From Pseudomonadota bacterium (lineage in GTDB: Bacteria > Pseudomonadota > Gammaproteobacteria > Burkholderiales > Burkholderiaceae), in assembly GCA_023441105.1 (NCBI GenBank), contig JAEZQX010000202.1, forward strand, positions 1 through 8,211: DNA of 8,211 nt, written 5' to 3'. How positions within the stretch are numbered: position 1 is the stretch's first letter; the number at the start of each line of letters is the position of its first letter. The translations under genes were made by a program, and so were the position numbers. The notes below the pieces were generated by a model. It saw nothing but the letters and a program-made list of their open reading frames with translations. It did no database searches and had not been told where the DNA came from. Below are positions 1 through 5,831 of the stretch, one piece after another.

Positions 1-1
1 G

Positions 2-550
2 TCGGAGCGTTCGCCACACGTCCGCGAATTCATCGAGACGGCCGTGCGACTGGGCGGCGTGATCCAGTCGACCGATGTGCAGGCGGCTGCCCGGCGCGAC
101 GAAGCGATGGCGGCCAACCCGCAGGCGTTCGCCACGCCGCAGCCGCGTCTCGGACCGGGCGCCTACGACCGCCAGCCCGACTGCGCCGGCACCATCGCGC
201 GCCAGCCGATACTTGCCGACGGCAGCCGCCTCGACGATGCCATCGGCTACCGCGCGGCGCTGCTGGTGCGGCCGGCAGCGGCGCAACAGGCGGCGCGGCT
301 GCTTGGCGACCAGCCGCCAGGCAACGGACAGCCTCGCGCGGAGAATTGCCGGCTAGTCGAGGCCGATTCAGCGGCGGTGCAGGCCCTCCTCGATGACTGG
401 GGGGCCGAAGCCGTGCTGCTGAGGCCCGATCGGCAGGTATTCGGGATTGCCGCCAACTGCGATGAGATCGCCGGGCTGCTGCAGCGCGCGGCTGCGCTGG
501 GCGTCGTGCCCCCGCTGCCGCTACCAGGTCAGGCTGGTCCGGCCGGGTGA
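2..550 (+). CDS. FAD-dependent aromatic monooxygenase (MhpA-like), C-terminal part
   Basis: This is the 3' end of a gene cut by the window edge; 182 codons are visible, the start is missing, and the reading frame opens at position 2. The fragment resembles the C-terminus of class A flavoprotein hydroxylases of the 3-(3-hydroxyphenyl)propionate hydroxylase (MhpA)/PHBH-like family, which use NAD(P)H and O2 to hydroxylate phenolic rings in the cytoplasm. Visible family-like segments are the opening RSPHVREFIETAVRLGGVI, then RLDDAIGYRAALLV, and near the end AVLLRPDRQVFGIA. In MhpA the corresponding stretches are of the type LLDDAIGANFAVIGW and LVVMRPDRFVA. This region is the thioredoxin-like C-terminal domain and lies outside the FAD-binding motifs, so the exact substrate cannot be read. 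The last 30 nt overlap tail-to-tail with the DUF2796 gene on the other strand. The family assignment is fairly secure; substrate and name are not. Confidence 0.72.
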   Translation, partial: SERSPHVREFIETAVRLGGVIQSTDVQAAARRDEAMAANPQAFATPQPRLGPGAYDRQPDCAGTIARQPILADGSRLDDAIGYRAALLVRPAAAQQAARLLGDQPPGNGQPRAENCRLVEADSAAVQALLDDWGAEAVLLRPDRQVFGIAANCDEIAGLLQRAAALGVVPPLPLPGQAGPAG

Positions 551-1135
551 CAGGCGCACCCCGCTGTCGCCGCGGGGCGTGGCGATGGCGGCACGGATTT
601 CCCGCAGCGCCGGGAACACATCGAAGAGCCTGACCTGCAGGCCGTTCAACGCCTGCGGCCTGGTGCAGCGGAAGCTCACCTGCGCCTCGAGGTCCGCATG
701 GGCGGGAGGCGCTTGCTTGCGCGCCTCCTGGACGCGCCCGGTTGCGGCCGGGCCCGTGGCCGGCGCGCCGGCAGCTGGCGGGCTCGCTCCGGGGGCGACG
801 AGCAGTGCCGGCACAAGCACATCGGAGCGCAGCGTCACCGGGCCGGCGCTGCAGCCGGCGGCAGCCGTCGGCACGAACAAGGCATCGGGGCCGTGCAGAG
901 TCGCCGCCATGCTGCGAACCGCCTGGCGCTGCTTCTCCGTCCGGGGCGCCCGCTCCAGCCCGGCCAGCGATTCGAGGGGGGCCCGCAGGCGAAGCTCGAG
1001 GAGGTCGCCGCCCACCCGCACGTCGAGGCTCGCCACGCCGTGCTCGTGCGGCCCTTGCGCCGGCGGCACCTGCGCCGGCAGGACGCCGCACAGGCCAAGC
1101 CCGCCAAGGGCGACCAGCCCTGCCGGCAGTTTCAT
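521..1135 (-). CDS. DUF2796 (ZrgA-like) exported zinc-uptake accessory protein
   Basis: The protein has 204 residues. An N-terminal signal peptide is visible (MKLPAGLVALGGLGLCGVLPA, cleavage probably near residue 21), followed almost at once by HEHGVASLDV (His30, His32), the LAGLERAP block (57-64) and an Ala/Pro-rich linker (about 112-148). A C-terminal block carries FRC (Cys157) and LFDVFPALREI. These are hallmarks of DUF2796, whose member ZrgA is a zinc-regulated protein linked to zinc import in Vibrio. The usual His-rich middle region is absent here; the linker has only His146. A GGGAG Shine-Dalgarno lies 9 nt upstream of the ATG. The gene is divergent from the znuCBA-type operon and shares the palindrome at 1164-1183, supporting a role in periplasmic zinc capture; the mechanism is inferred. 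Its 3' end overlaps the monooxygenase gene by 30 nt. I found no convincing alternative family. Confidence 0.82.
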   Translation of the reverse strand: MKLPAGLVALGGLGLCGVLPAQVPPAQGPHEHGVASLDVRVGGDLLELRLRAPLESLAGLERAPRTEKQRQAVRSMAATLHGPDALFVPTAAAGCSAGPVTLRSDVLVPALLVAPGASPPAAGAPATGPAATGRVQEARKQAPPAHADLEAQVSFRCTRPQALNGLQVRLFDVFPALREIRAAIATPRGDSGVRLSPGRTSLTW

Positions 1136-1163
1136 TCGAATCGGCTCCCGAGGTTTCGGTGAA

Positions 1164-1183
1164 AATGATAATCCATTATCATT
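1164..1183. promoter_or_regulatory. Fur/Zur-family operator palindrome, divergent
   Basis: AATGATAATCCATTATCATT has two perfect 9-bp arms around a 2-nt CC spacer. It sits in the only AT-rich patch (about 1161-1185) of a strongly GC-rich region. The arms match the Fur-box half-site AATGATAAT, but the classical Fur box has one spacer base where this has two. It lies 28 nt upstream of the DUF2796 start codon and 73 nt upstream of the rightward TTG start, between two arms of a metal-uptake locus. GATAAT on each strand could also serve as a -10 element, so a bound repressor would block both promoters. Zinc-transporter context favours Zur; the half-site sequence alone would suggest Fur. Confidence 0.8.
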
Positions 1184-1194
1184 AAGCCTCTGCG

Positions 1195-1233
1195 GGCGAG
1201 CGCCCGGCCCGGCCTCCCGGCCCGCCGCTCGCC
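1195..1233 (+). other. GC-rich inverted repeat in operon leader
   Basis: GGCGAGCG (1195-1202) and CGCTCGCC (1226-1233) are exact inverted complements separated by 23 nt, which themselves contain GGCC repeats. In RNA this could form a hairpin in the 5' leader, ending 10 nt before the AGGAG ribosome binding site of the small His-rich gene. No U-tract follows, so it is not an intrinsic terminator. The base composition here makes chance pairing likely; a regulatory role is speculation. Confidence 0.25.
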
Positions 1234-1243
1234 AGTGCGCATC

Positions 1244-1248
1244 AGGAG
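1244..1248 (+). promoter_or_regulatory. Ribosome binding site for the TTG-start His-rich gene
   Basis: AGGAG, 8 nt before the TTG at 1257. It decides the start: there is no ATG or GTG in frame between the operator and this TTG, and the first in-frame ATG (1380) has no comparable Shine-Dalgarno and would remove the whole His-rich segment. Confidence 0.65.
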
Positions 1249-1256
1249 CTCCATTC

Positions 1257-1478
1257 TTGCCTCACGAAGCCCCGCGGGCTGCCCACGATCATCTGCATCT
1301 CCACGCCGGTCAGCCGCACGGCCATGGACCCGGCGTCCTGCCTGGTGATCCCAGGGGAACTGCGGACCACGGGGCTGCCATGCCGTCGCCGCTGTGGTGG
1401 AGCGCGCCCCTGCGGCTAGCCTGCGCCGGCGTGCTGTCGGCAGCTCTCTGGCTGGTGATCGCATGGGCGGTGGCATGA
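1257..1478 (+). CDS. Small His-rich single-span membrane protein, first gene of zinc ABC operon
   Basis: This is a 73-residue protein that I do not recognise as a named family. Residues 1-38 contain eight histidines (3, 10, 12, 14, 16, 21, 23, 38), including the run HDHLHLH and a PHGHG motif. Residues 53-73 (RLACAGVLSAALWLVIAWAVA as two parts around Leu60) form one hydrophobic segment ending at the C-terminus. Arg53 at the N-side of that segment suggests a cytoplasmic N-terminus, but this is weak. The start is TTG with AGGAG 8 nt upstream. The stop TGA overlaps the znuC ATG as ATGA, indicating translational coupling. Position just behind a Fur/Zur-type operator and in front of znuCBA suggests a role in binding, buffering or handing over metal at the inner membrane. 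It recalls in style, but not in layout, the small CbtB-type metal transporter subunits, whose histidines are C-terminal. Reality of the gene is well supported; function is inferred. Confidence 0.7.
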   Translation: MPHEAPRAAHDHLHLHAGQPHGHGPGVLPGDPRGTADHGAAMPSPLWWSAPLRLACAGVLSAALWLVIAWAVA

Positions 1479-2260
1479 AGCCGCAACCGGTGGCACCCGC
1501 TGCGCTGCTGACGCTGGACAACGTCACCGCCGGCTATGACCGCCATCCCGCGGTGCATCACCTGAACCTCGAGATCTTCGCGGGCGACATGCTGGCGGTC
1601 GCCGGCGCCAACGGGTCCGGCAAGACCACGCTGCTGCGGCTGCTCGCGGGAGACCTCAAGCCGATGGAGGGGCGGCTGCAGCTGCCGCCGGCGGCGCACT
1701 GCCGGATTGCCTACCTGCCGCAGATCAACCGCACCGATCGCGACTTCCCGATCACCGTGCAGGACCTGGTGGCGTCCGGGCTGTGGCATGAGACCGGTGC
1801 CTGGCGCGGCCTGGACCGTCGCCAGCGCGAACGCGTGATGGCGGCGCTGGATGCGGTCGGCCTGGCTTTCTGCGCGAGCCGGCTGATCGGCTCGCTTTCC
1901 GGCGGCGAATTCCAGCGGGTGCGGTTTGCGCAGCTGATGCTGCAGGAGGCGCGGCTGGTGCTGCTGGACGAGCCGTTTGCCGGCGTCGACGCCAACACCA
2001 TCGGCGTGCTGCTGCCGCAGCTCGCGAAGTGGAACGCCCAAGGGGTGACCATCGTCAGCGTGCTGCACGAGCTCGACATCGTGCGCCAGTGGTTTCCCCG
2101 GACGCTGCTGCTGGCACGGCACCTGGTGGCCTGTGGCGCCACCGGCCAGGTCCTCACCGACGCCAACTGGCAGCGCGCCGCAGGCTTGTCGGCTGCGGCC
2201 TGGGAAGCGTCGACCTGGTGCCGTCCGGAGGACGCGGTGGCCGGAGCGGCGCATGGCTGA
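1475..2260 (+). CDS. znuC: Zinc ABC transporter ATPase ZnuC
   Basis: This 261-residue cytoplasmic ATPase energises metal import through ZnuB. All nucleotide-binding motifs are intact: Walker A GANGSGKT (44-51), Q-loop Gln83 in AYLPQ, signature LSGGE (141-145; Glu instead of the usual Gln, which is common in this group), Walker B LVLLDEP (161-167) and switch His198 in VLHEL. PFAGVD after Walker B is typical of the Zn/Mn/Fe cluster of ABC ATPases. The start at ATG 1475 is chosen because it overlaps the preceding stop by 4 nt; an in-frame ATG at 1463 would add four residues (MGGG). It overlaps znuB by 8 nt. Zinc rather than manganese is inferred from the partner binding protein and the DUF2796 neighbour. 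Confidence 0.9.
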   Translation: MKPQPVAPAALLTLDNVTAGYDRHPAVHHLNLEIFAGDMLAVAGANGSGKTTLLRLLAGDLKPMEGRLQLPPAAHCRIAYLPQINRTDRDFPITVQDLVASGLWHETGAWRGLDRRQRERVMAALDAVGLAFCASRLIGSLSGGEFQRVRFAQLMLQEARLVLLDEPFAGVDANTIGVLLPQLAKWNAQGVTIVSVLHELDIVRQWFPRTLLLARHLVACGATGQVLTDANWQRAAGLSAAAWEASTWCRPEDAVAGAAHG

Positions 2261-3146
2261 GGGCGGCGTGCTGCCGCTGCTGCAGGCGCTGCTGCTCGAG
2301 CCATTCGGCGAATTCGCCTTCATGCGCCGCGCGCTGGCCGGCTGCCTCGCGCTCTCGCTCGGCGGCGCGCCGGTGGGCGTCATCCTGATGCTGCGGCGGA
2401 TGAGCCTGACCGGCGATGCCATGGCCCATGCGATCCTGCCGGGCGCCGCGGTCGGCTACCTGATCGCCGGCCTGTCGCTGCCGGCGATGACCATCGGTGG
2501 CGTGGTCGCGGGCCTGTTGGTGACCGTGACCGCGGCCTTCGTGGCGCGCGCCAGCACGCAGACCGAGGATTCGAGCCTCGCCGCCTTCTACCTGTTGTCG
2601 CTGTCGGTGGGAGTGGTGATCGTCTCGACCAGCGGCAGCAGCGTCGACCTGCTGCACGTCCTGTTCGGCTCGGTCCTGGCGCTCGACGATGCCACGCTGC
2701 AGCTGCTCGGCGCGATTGCCACCATCAGCCTGCTGGTGCTGGCGGTGCTGTACCGGCCGCTGGTCTTCGAATGCGTCAATCCCGGCCTGCTGCCGCGCCA
2801 CGGCCGCTGGAGCATGCTTGCGCACCAGGGCTTCATGATGCTGCTGGTGATCAACCTGGTGGCCGGCTTCCATGCCCTCGGCACGCTGATGGCCGTGGGC
2901 ATGATGATCCTGCCGGCGGCAACCGCGCGCTTCTGGGTCCGCGAGTTCAATCGCATGATGGCGCTGTCGGTGGCGATCGCCTTCGCCGGCAGCGTCACCG
3001 GCCTGCTGCTGTCGTATCACCGGGAGTGGCCGACCGGGCCGACGATCGTGCTGACGCTCGGCGTCCTGTACAGCCTGTCGCTGATCGCCGGCGCGCAGGG
3101 TATCGTCACCACCAGCATCCGGCCGCGCCGGCACTACCAGGCGTGA
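2253..3146 (+). CDS. znuB: Zinc ABC transporter permease ZnuB
   Basis: This is a 297-residue inner-membrane permease of the ABC-3 family (Zn/Mn/Fe type). It has many hydrophobic spans, starting around 27-47, and family-typical landmarks: GDAMAHAILPG (54-64), the conserved loop-helix GTLMAVGMMILPAATARFW (210-228) and PTGPTIVL (260-267) before the last span. ATG 2253 lies inside the end of znuC (8-nt overlap), with GGAG at 2243-2246 giving normal spacing. The stop overlaps the znuA start by 1 nt (TGATG). It would form the homodimeric channel energised by ZnuC and fed by ZnuA. The family is certain; the exact metal follows from context. Confidence 0.9.
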   Translation: MAEGGVLPLLQALLLEPFGEFAFMRRALAGCLALSLGGAPVGVILMLRRMSLTGDAMAHAILPGAAVGYLIAGLSLPAMTIGGVVAGLLVTVTAAFVARASTQTEDSSLAAFYLLSLSVGVVIVSTSGSSVDLLHVLFGSVLALDDATLQLLGAIATISLLVLAVLYRPLVFECVNPGLLPRHGRWSMLAHQGFMMLLVINLVAGFHALGTLMAVGMMILPAATARFWVREFNRMMALSVAIAFAGSVTGLLLSYHREWPTGPTIVLTLGVLYSLSLIAGAQGIVTTSIRPRRHYQA

Positions 3147-4147
3147 TGGCGCCGCGTCGCCTGCTGTCCGCGGCAATGCTCGCGGCGTTGCTTGCCGCCG
3201 CCATGGCGTGCGCGCCGGCGAGCGCCGCGGACCGGGAGGCAGTCGGGTCCCCGGGTGAGGCGAGGCTGCGGGTGGTCGCGACCTTCAGCCTGCTGGCCGA
3301 CATCGTCGCGCAGGTCGGTGGCGACCGGGTGCTGGTCGGCAGCCTGGTGCCGGCCGGCGGCGACATGCATGTCTTCGAGCCGGGCCCCAACCATGCGCGG
3401 CAGCTGGCCGAGGCCGGCCTGGTGGTCGGCAACGGACTCGGCCTCGAAGGCTGGATCGACCGGCTGGTGCGCTCCAGCGGCTATCGCGGACCGGTGCTGC
3501 TGGCAAGCCGCGGCATCGAGCCGCTGCGCGACGCGCAGGTTGCGGGCGACCGCCATGCCCACCGCCTCGGGGCGGGCGACCGGCATGCCGAGGGGATCGA
3601 TCCCCATGCCTGGCAGAGCGTGCCGAACATGAAGCGCTATGTCGGCAACATCGCCGACGGCCTGTGCGAGCAGCAGCCGACCGGCTGCGACGCCTTCCGC
3701 GCCAACGCCGAGCGCTATGTCGCGCGGCTCGATCTGCTCGACCGCGACATCCGCGCCATGCTCGCCCCGATTCCGGCCGAGCGGCGCAAGGTCATCACCT
3801 CGCACCGTGCCTTCGGCTACTACGCCCGCGAATACGGCGTGACCTTCCTCGCGCCGGCCGGGCTCGGCACTGGCGCCGAACCATCGGCTGCGGCGGTCGG
3901 GCGGCTGATCCGGCAGATTCGCGAGCAGCAGGTGACGGCGTTCTTCGTCGAGGGGATCTCCGACTCGCGGCTGATCGACCGCATCCGCGCCGAAACCGGC
4001 GGCGCGTCGCCGGGAACGCTCTTCTCCGACAGCCTGTCCGCGCCGGAAGGGCCGGCTGCCTCCTACGAGGCGATGATGCGCTTCAATACGGCGGCCATCA
4101 CGGCAGCCTTGTCAGCGCCTCCTGCAACGCCGGGGGCGCGTCGATAG
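3146..4147 (+). CDS. znuA: Zinc ABC transporter periplasmic binding protein ZnuA
   Basis: This is a 333-residue exported cluster A-I binding protein. The signal peptide is residues 1 to about 27 (APASA|AD); Cys22 is not in a proper lipobox, so a soluble periplasmic protein is expected. Probable metal ligands are His75 (GGDMHVFEPGPNH), His154 (IDPHAW), His220 (TSHRAFGYYAREYG) and Asp295 (FSDSLS). His at the third site, where Mn/Fe-type relatives carry Glu, points to zinc. A short His-containing loop (DRHAHRLGAGDRHAEG, about 135-150) stands where ZnuA proteins carry their longer His-rich loop. Cys173 and Cys181 could form a disulfide. The C-terminus SYEAMMRFNTAAI is family-typical. The start is chosen at the ATG overlapping the znuB stop by 1 nt; the upstream open frame is a shadow of znuB. 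Its last 50 nt overlap the thioesterase gene tail-to-tail. Confidence 0.9.
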   Translation: MAPRRLLSAAMLAALLAAAMACAPASAADREAVGSPGEARLRVVATFSLLADIVAQVGGDRVLVGSLVPAGGDMHVFEPGPNHARQLAEAGLVVGNGLGLEGWIDRLVRSSGYRGPVLLASRGIEPLRDAQVAGDRHAHRLGAGDRHAEGIDPHAWQSVPNMKRYVGNIADGLCEQQPTGCDAFRANAERYVARLDLLDRDIRAMLAPIPAERRKVITSHRAFGYYAREYGVTFLAPAGLGTGAEPSAAAVGRLIRQIREQQVTAFFVEGISDSRLIDRIRAETGGASPGTLFSDSLSAPEGPAASYEAMMRFNTAAITAALSAPPATPGARR

Positions 4148-4538
4148 CCCGCACCCGGTCGGGATCGTCGGGATGTGGCACGCCGACGAAGCGCTTCTCC
4201 TCGCCTTCGCACAGCAACGTGTCGTCGCGGAACACGCGATGCAGGAAGACGATGCGCCGCGGTTCGAAGCGGATGGCGCGGCTTTCCACGCGGATCGACT
4301 GGCCGTGGGTGACCGGCCGGATGAAATCGGCGCGAGCCTGCGCGCACGGCAGCCCGAGCCAGCCCATCTCCTGCGCCGTGCGGCGCCAGCTCCAGCCGAT
4401 CTGGTTCATCAGCGCATGCACCGCCTCGTCGAACCAGCGATAGAAGTTGGGGTAGAAGGCGATGCCGGCAGGGTCGCAATCGCCGAACGACACCTGGCGG
4501 TGATAGACGAAGACGCGCAGGCCTTCATGCTGCTCCAT
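4098..4538 (-). CDS. Hotdog-fold acyl-CoA thioesterase, 4-hydroxybenzoyl-CoA thioesterase (FcbC)-like
   Basis: This 146-residue cytoplasmic protein is predicted to hydrolyse an aromatic or acyl-CoA thioester. The block FGDCDPAGIAFYPNFYRW (18-35) is nearly identical in pattern to Pseudomonas 4-hydroxybenzoyl-CoA thioesterase (FGDCDPAGIVWYPNYHRW), and Asp22 matches its catalytic Asp17. Length is normal for the 4HBT family. Two starts are possible: ATG at 4538 with GAGGAG just upstream (tight 3-nt spacing), chosen here, or ATG at 4556 with no clear Shine-Dalgarno, adding six residues (MNAEEP). It follows the HcxB-type dehydrogenase on the same strand by 19-37 nt depending on start, so the two are probably co-transcribed. 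Its 3' end overlaps znuA by 50 nt. The substrate cannot be told; YbgC-type short-chain activity is an alternative. Confidence 0.85.
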   Translation of the reverse strand: MEQHEGLRVFVYHRQVSFGDCDPAGIAFYPNFYRWFDEAVHALMNQIGWSWRRTAQEMGWLGLPCAQARADFIRPVTHGQSIRVESRAIRFEPRRIVFLHRVFRDDTLLCEGEEKRFVGVPHPDDPDRVRAIDAPPALQEALTRLP

Positions 4539-4575
4539 GGGCTCCTCGGCGTTCATGACGGCTGGCGCCGGCCCG

Positions 4576-5649
4576 TCACCTCGCGGCGGCCGCGAGCGAA
4601 GGCAGGCCGGCCGACACCTGGGCCGCCGCCGCCTCCATCTGGGCGACGGTCTGGGCATCGATGAGGATGCCGCCGGCTCGTGCCTTGCGCGCCTCCCGTT
4701 CGGGATCGCCGGGCATGCGCACGCCGTCCGACCCGGGGGCCGGGCGGGCGGAGCGCACCCAGTCCTCGAACTCGGCGGCGCTCTTTTCGAAGGCCGCGAG
4801 CGACCCGATCCGGGCGGGATCGAAGACGATGGTGAGCATGCTGTTCCAGACGCGCAGCGAGACGTCGTCGCCGTCGACCGGGCAGCTGGTGTCGCCGCCG
4901 GTGAGCGCCGCGCCGAGCATCTCGCAGACCATGGCCAGCGCATAGCCCTTGTGGCCGGCGAAGGTGAGCAGGGCGCCGGCGGGTGATTCGAACACCACCG
5001 CCGGGTCGGTGGTGGGCCGGCCGTCGACGTCGATCAGGCAGCCCTCCGGCACCGCGACCTTCTTGTTGTAGGCCACCCGGGCCTTGCCATGCGCGATGGC
5101 GCTGGTCGCGAAGTCCAGCAGCAGCGGCTCGCGCTCGCGACGCGGAATGCCGACGGTGAAGGGATTGGTGACGAAGCGCGCCTGCGCCCCGCCGTGCGGC
5201 GCCACCACGTGGATGCTGTTGGCGTTGGTGAAGTGGATCGACACCATGCCGGCGGCGATGGCCTGTTCGGCCCAATGCCCGACCCGGCCCAGGTGGTGGC
5301 TGTTGCGCAGCCCCATCACGCAGACGCCGTGCTGGCGGGCGCGCGCGATGGCCAACTCCATCGCCTGGTGGGTGACCGACTGGCCGAGCCCCCGGCCGGC
5401 GTCGACGGTGAGCATCGTGCCGGTGTCGTTGACGATGCTGATGGTCTGGTTCAGCTTGAGCTTGTCGTTGACCAGCGCGGTGACGTACTTCGGGATCATG
5501 CCGACCCCGTGCGAATCGTGGCCGGTGAGGTTGGCTTCCACCAGGTGGTCGGCAACCAGCCGCGCTTCGGTGTCGTTGGAGCCGGCGGCAAGGAAAAGGT
5601 CGACGACCCAGCGATGCAGGGCCTCGGGACGGATGTTCAGGTCGGACAT
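4576..5649 (-). CDS. hcxB: NAD(P)-dependent 2-hydroxycarboxylate dehydrogenase, HcxB/YbiC-type (Ldh2 family)
   Basis: This 357-residue member of the malate/L-lactate dehydrogenase (Ldh_2) family would interconvert 2-hydroxy acids and 2-oxo acids in the cytoplasm. Recognisable blocks are ANLTGHDSHGVGMIPKYV (39-56, conserved His47), LRNSHHLGRVGHWAEQ (114-129), VAPHGG and RFVTNPF (149-164), LLLDFATSAIAHGK (176-189), PEGCLIDVDGRPTTDPA (201-217) and LLTFAGHKGYALAMVCE (227-243). Block for block these follow E. coli HcxB (YbiC), including its nearly equal length. The ATG at 5649 is the only good start; no strong Shine-Dalgarno precedes it. It heads a leftward unit with the thioesterase and is divergent from rnk, sharing the 182-bp intergenic region. 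Physiological substrate is unknown; the hcxB name is by resemblance. Confidence 0.85.
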   Translation of the reverse strand: MSDLNIRPEALHRWVVDLFLAAGSNDTEARLVADHLVEANLTGHDSHGVGMIPKYVTALVNDKLKLNQTISIVNDTGTMLTVDAGRGLGQSVTHQAMELAIARARQHGVCVMGLRNSHHLGRVGHWAEQAIAAGMVSIHFTNANSIHVVAPHGGAQARFVTNPFTVGIPRREREPLLLDFATSAIAHGKARVAYNKKVAVPEGCLIDVDGRPTTDPAVVFESPAGALLTFAGHKGYALAMVCEMLGAALTGGDTSCPVDGDDVSLRVWNSMLTIVFDPARIGSLAAFEKSAAEFEDWVRSARPAPGSDGVRMPGDPEREARKARAGGILIDAQTVAQMEAAAAQVSAGLPSLAAAAR

Positions 5650-5831
5650 GGATGGTGGTATGGTTCGTTTGTCTCCTCCGCAATGATCGCACGTCCGACT
5701 GCCGGCACCATGGCTGCATGTCGCCTATCGCCGGCCGGCGCGGGGAATGCTCCTATGATCACTGCAGCAGCGGCCGCACGACCATAACCATTCCCGCGCG
5801 CGTCTCACCAAACACCAGACGGAGCATCCAG
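5650..5831. promoter_or_regulatory. Divergent intergenic region between hcxB-like and rnk-like genes
   Basis: These 182 bp lie between two outward-reading genes and must carry promoters for both. I see TATGAT (5754-5759), which could be a rightward -10 but has no matching -35. A -24/-12 sigma-54-like arrangement (GGCAC at 5704-5708, TGCA at 5715-5718) is also oriented toward rnk. No clear operator palindrome is visible. The rightward open frame through here has no good start and is not called as a gene. Confidence 0.4.

Noticed and set aside
30..1091. 353-codon open frame on the minus strand
   Set aside because: Crosses both the monooxygenase end and the DUF2796 gene in another frame; Arg/Ala/Pro-rich shadow.
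447..1256. Upstream extension of the small His-rich gene frame
   Set aside because: Open only because it is antisense to the DUF2796 gene. It passes through the operator, and the good Shine-Dalgarno places the start at TTG 1257.
1310..2422. 370-codon open frame on the minus strand
   Set aside because: Antisense to the complete znuC, which has every ABC ATPase motif; no motif in the reverse frame.
2771..3145. Upstream extension of the znuA reading frame
   Set aside because: The frame is open but overlaps znuB out of frame. The signal peptide begins at 3146, which is the proper start.
2154..3176. 340-codon open frame on the minus strand
   Set aside because: Antisense to znuB, very Gln/His/Arg-rich and low in hydrophobic residues: a mirror of the permease codons, not a protein.
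5652..5831. Upstream extension of rnk to an ATG at 5652
   Set aside because: The added 60 residues are not Rnk-like, have no Shine-Dalgarno and cover the divergent promoter region; GGAG before 5832 marks the start.
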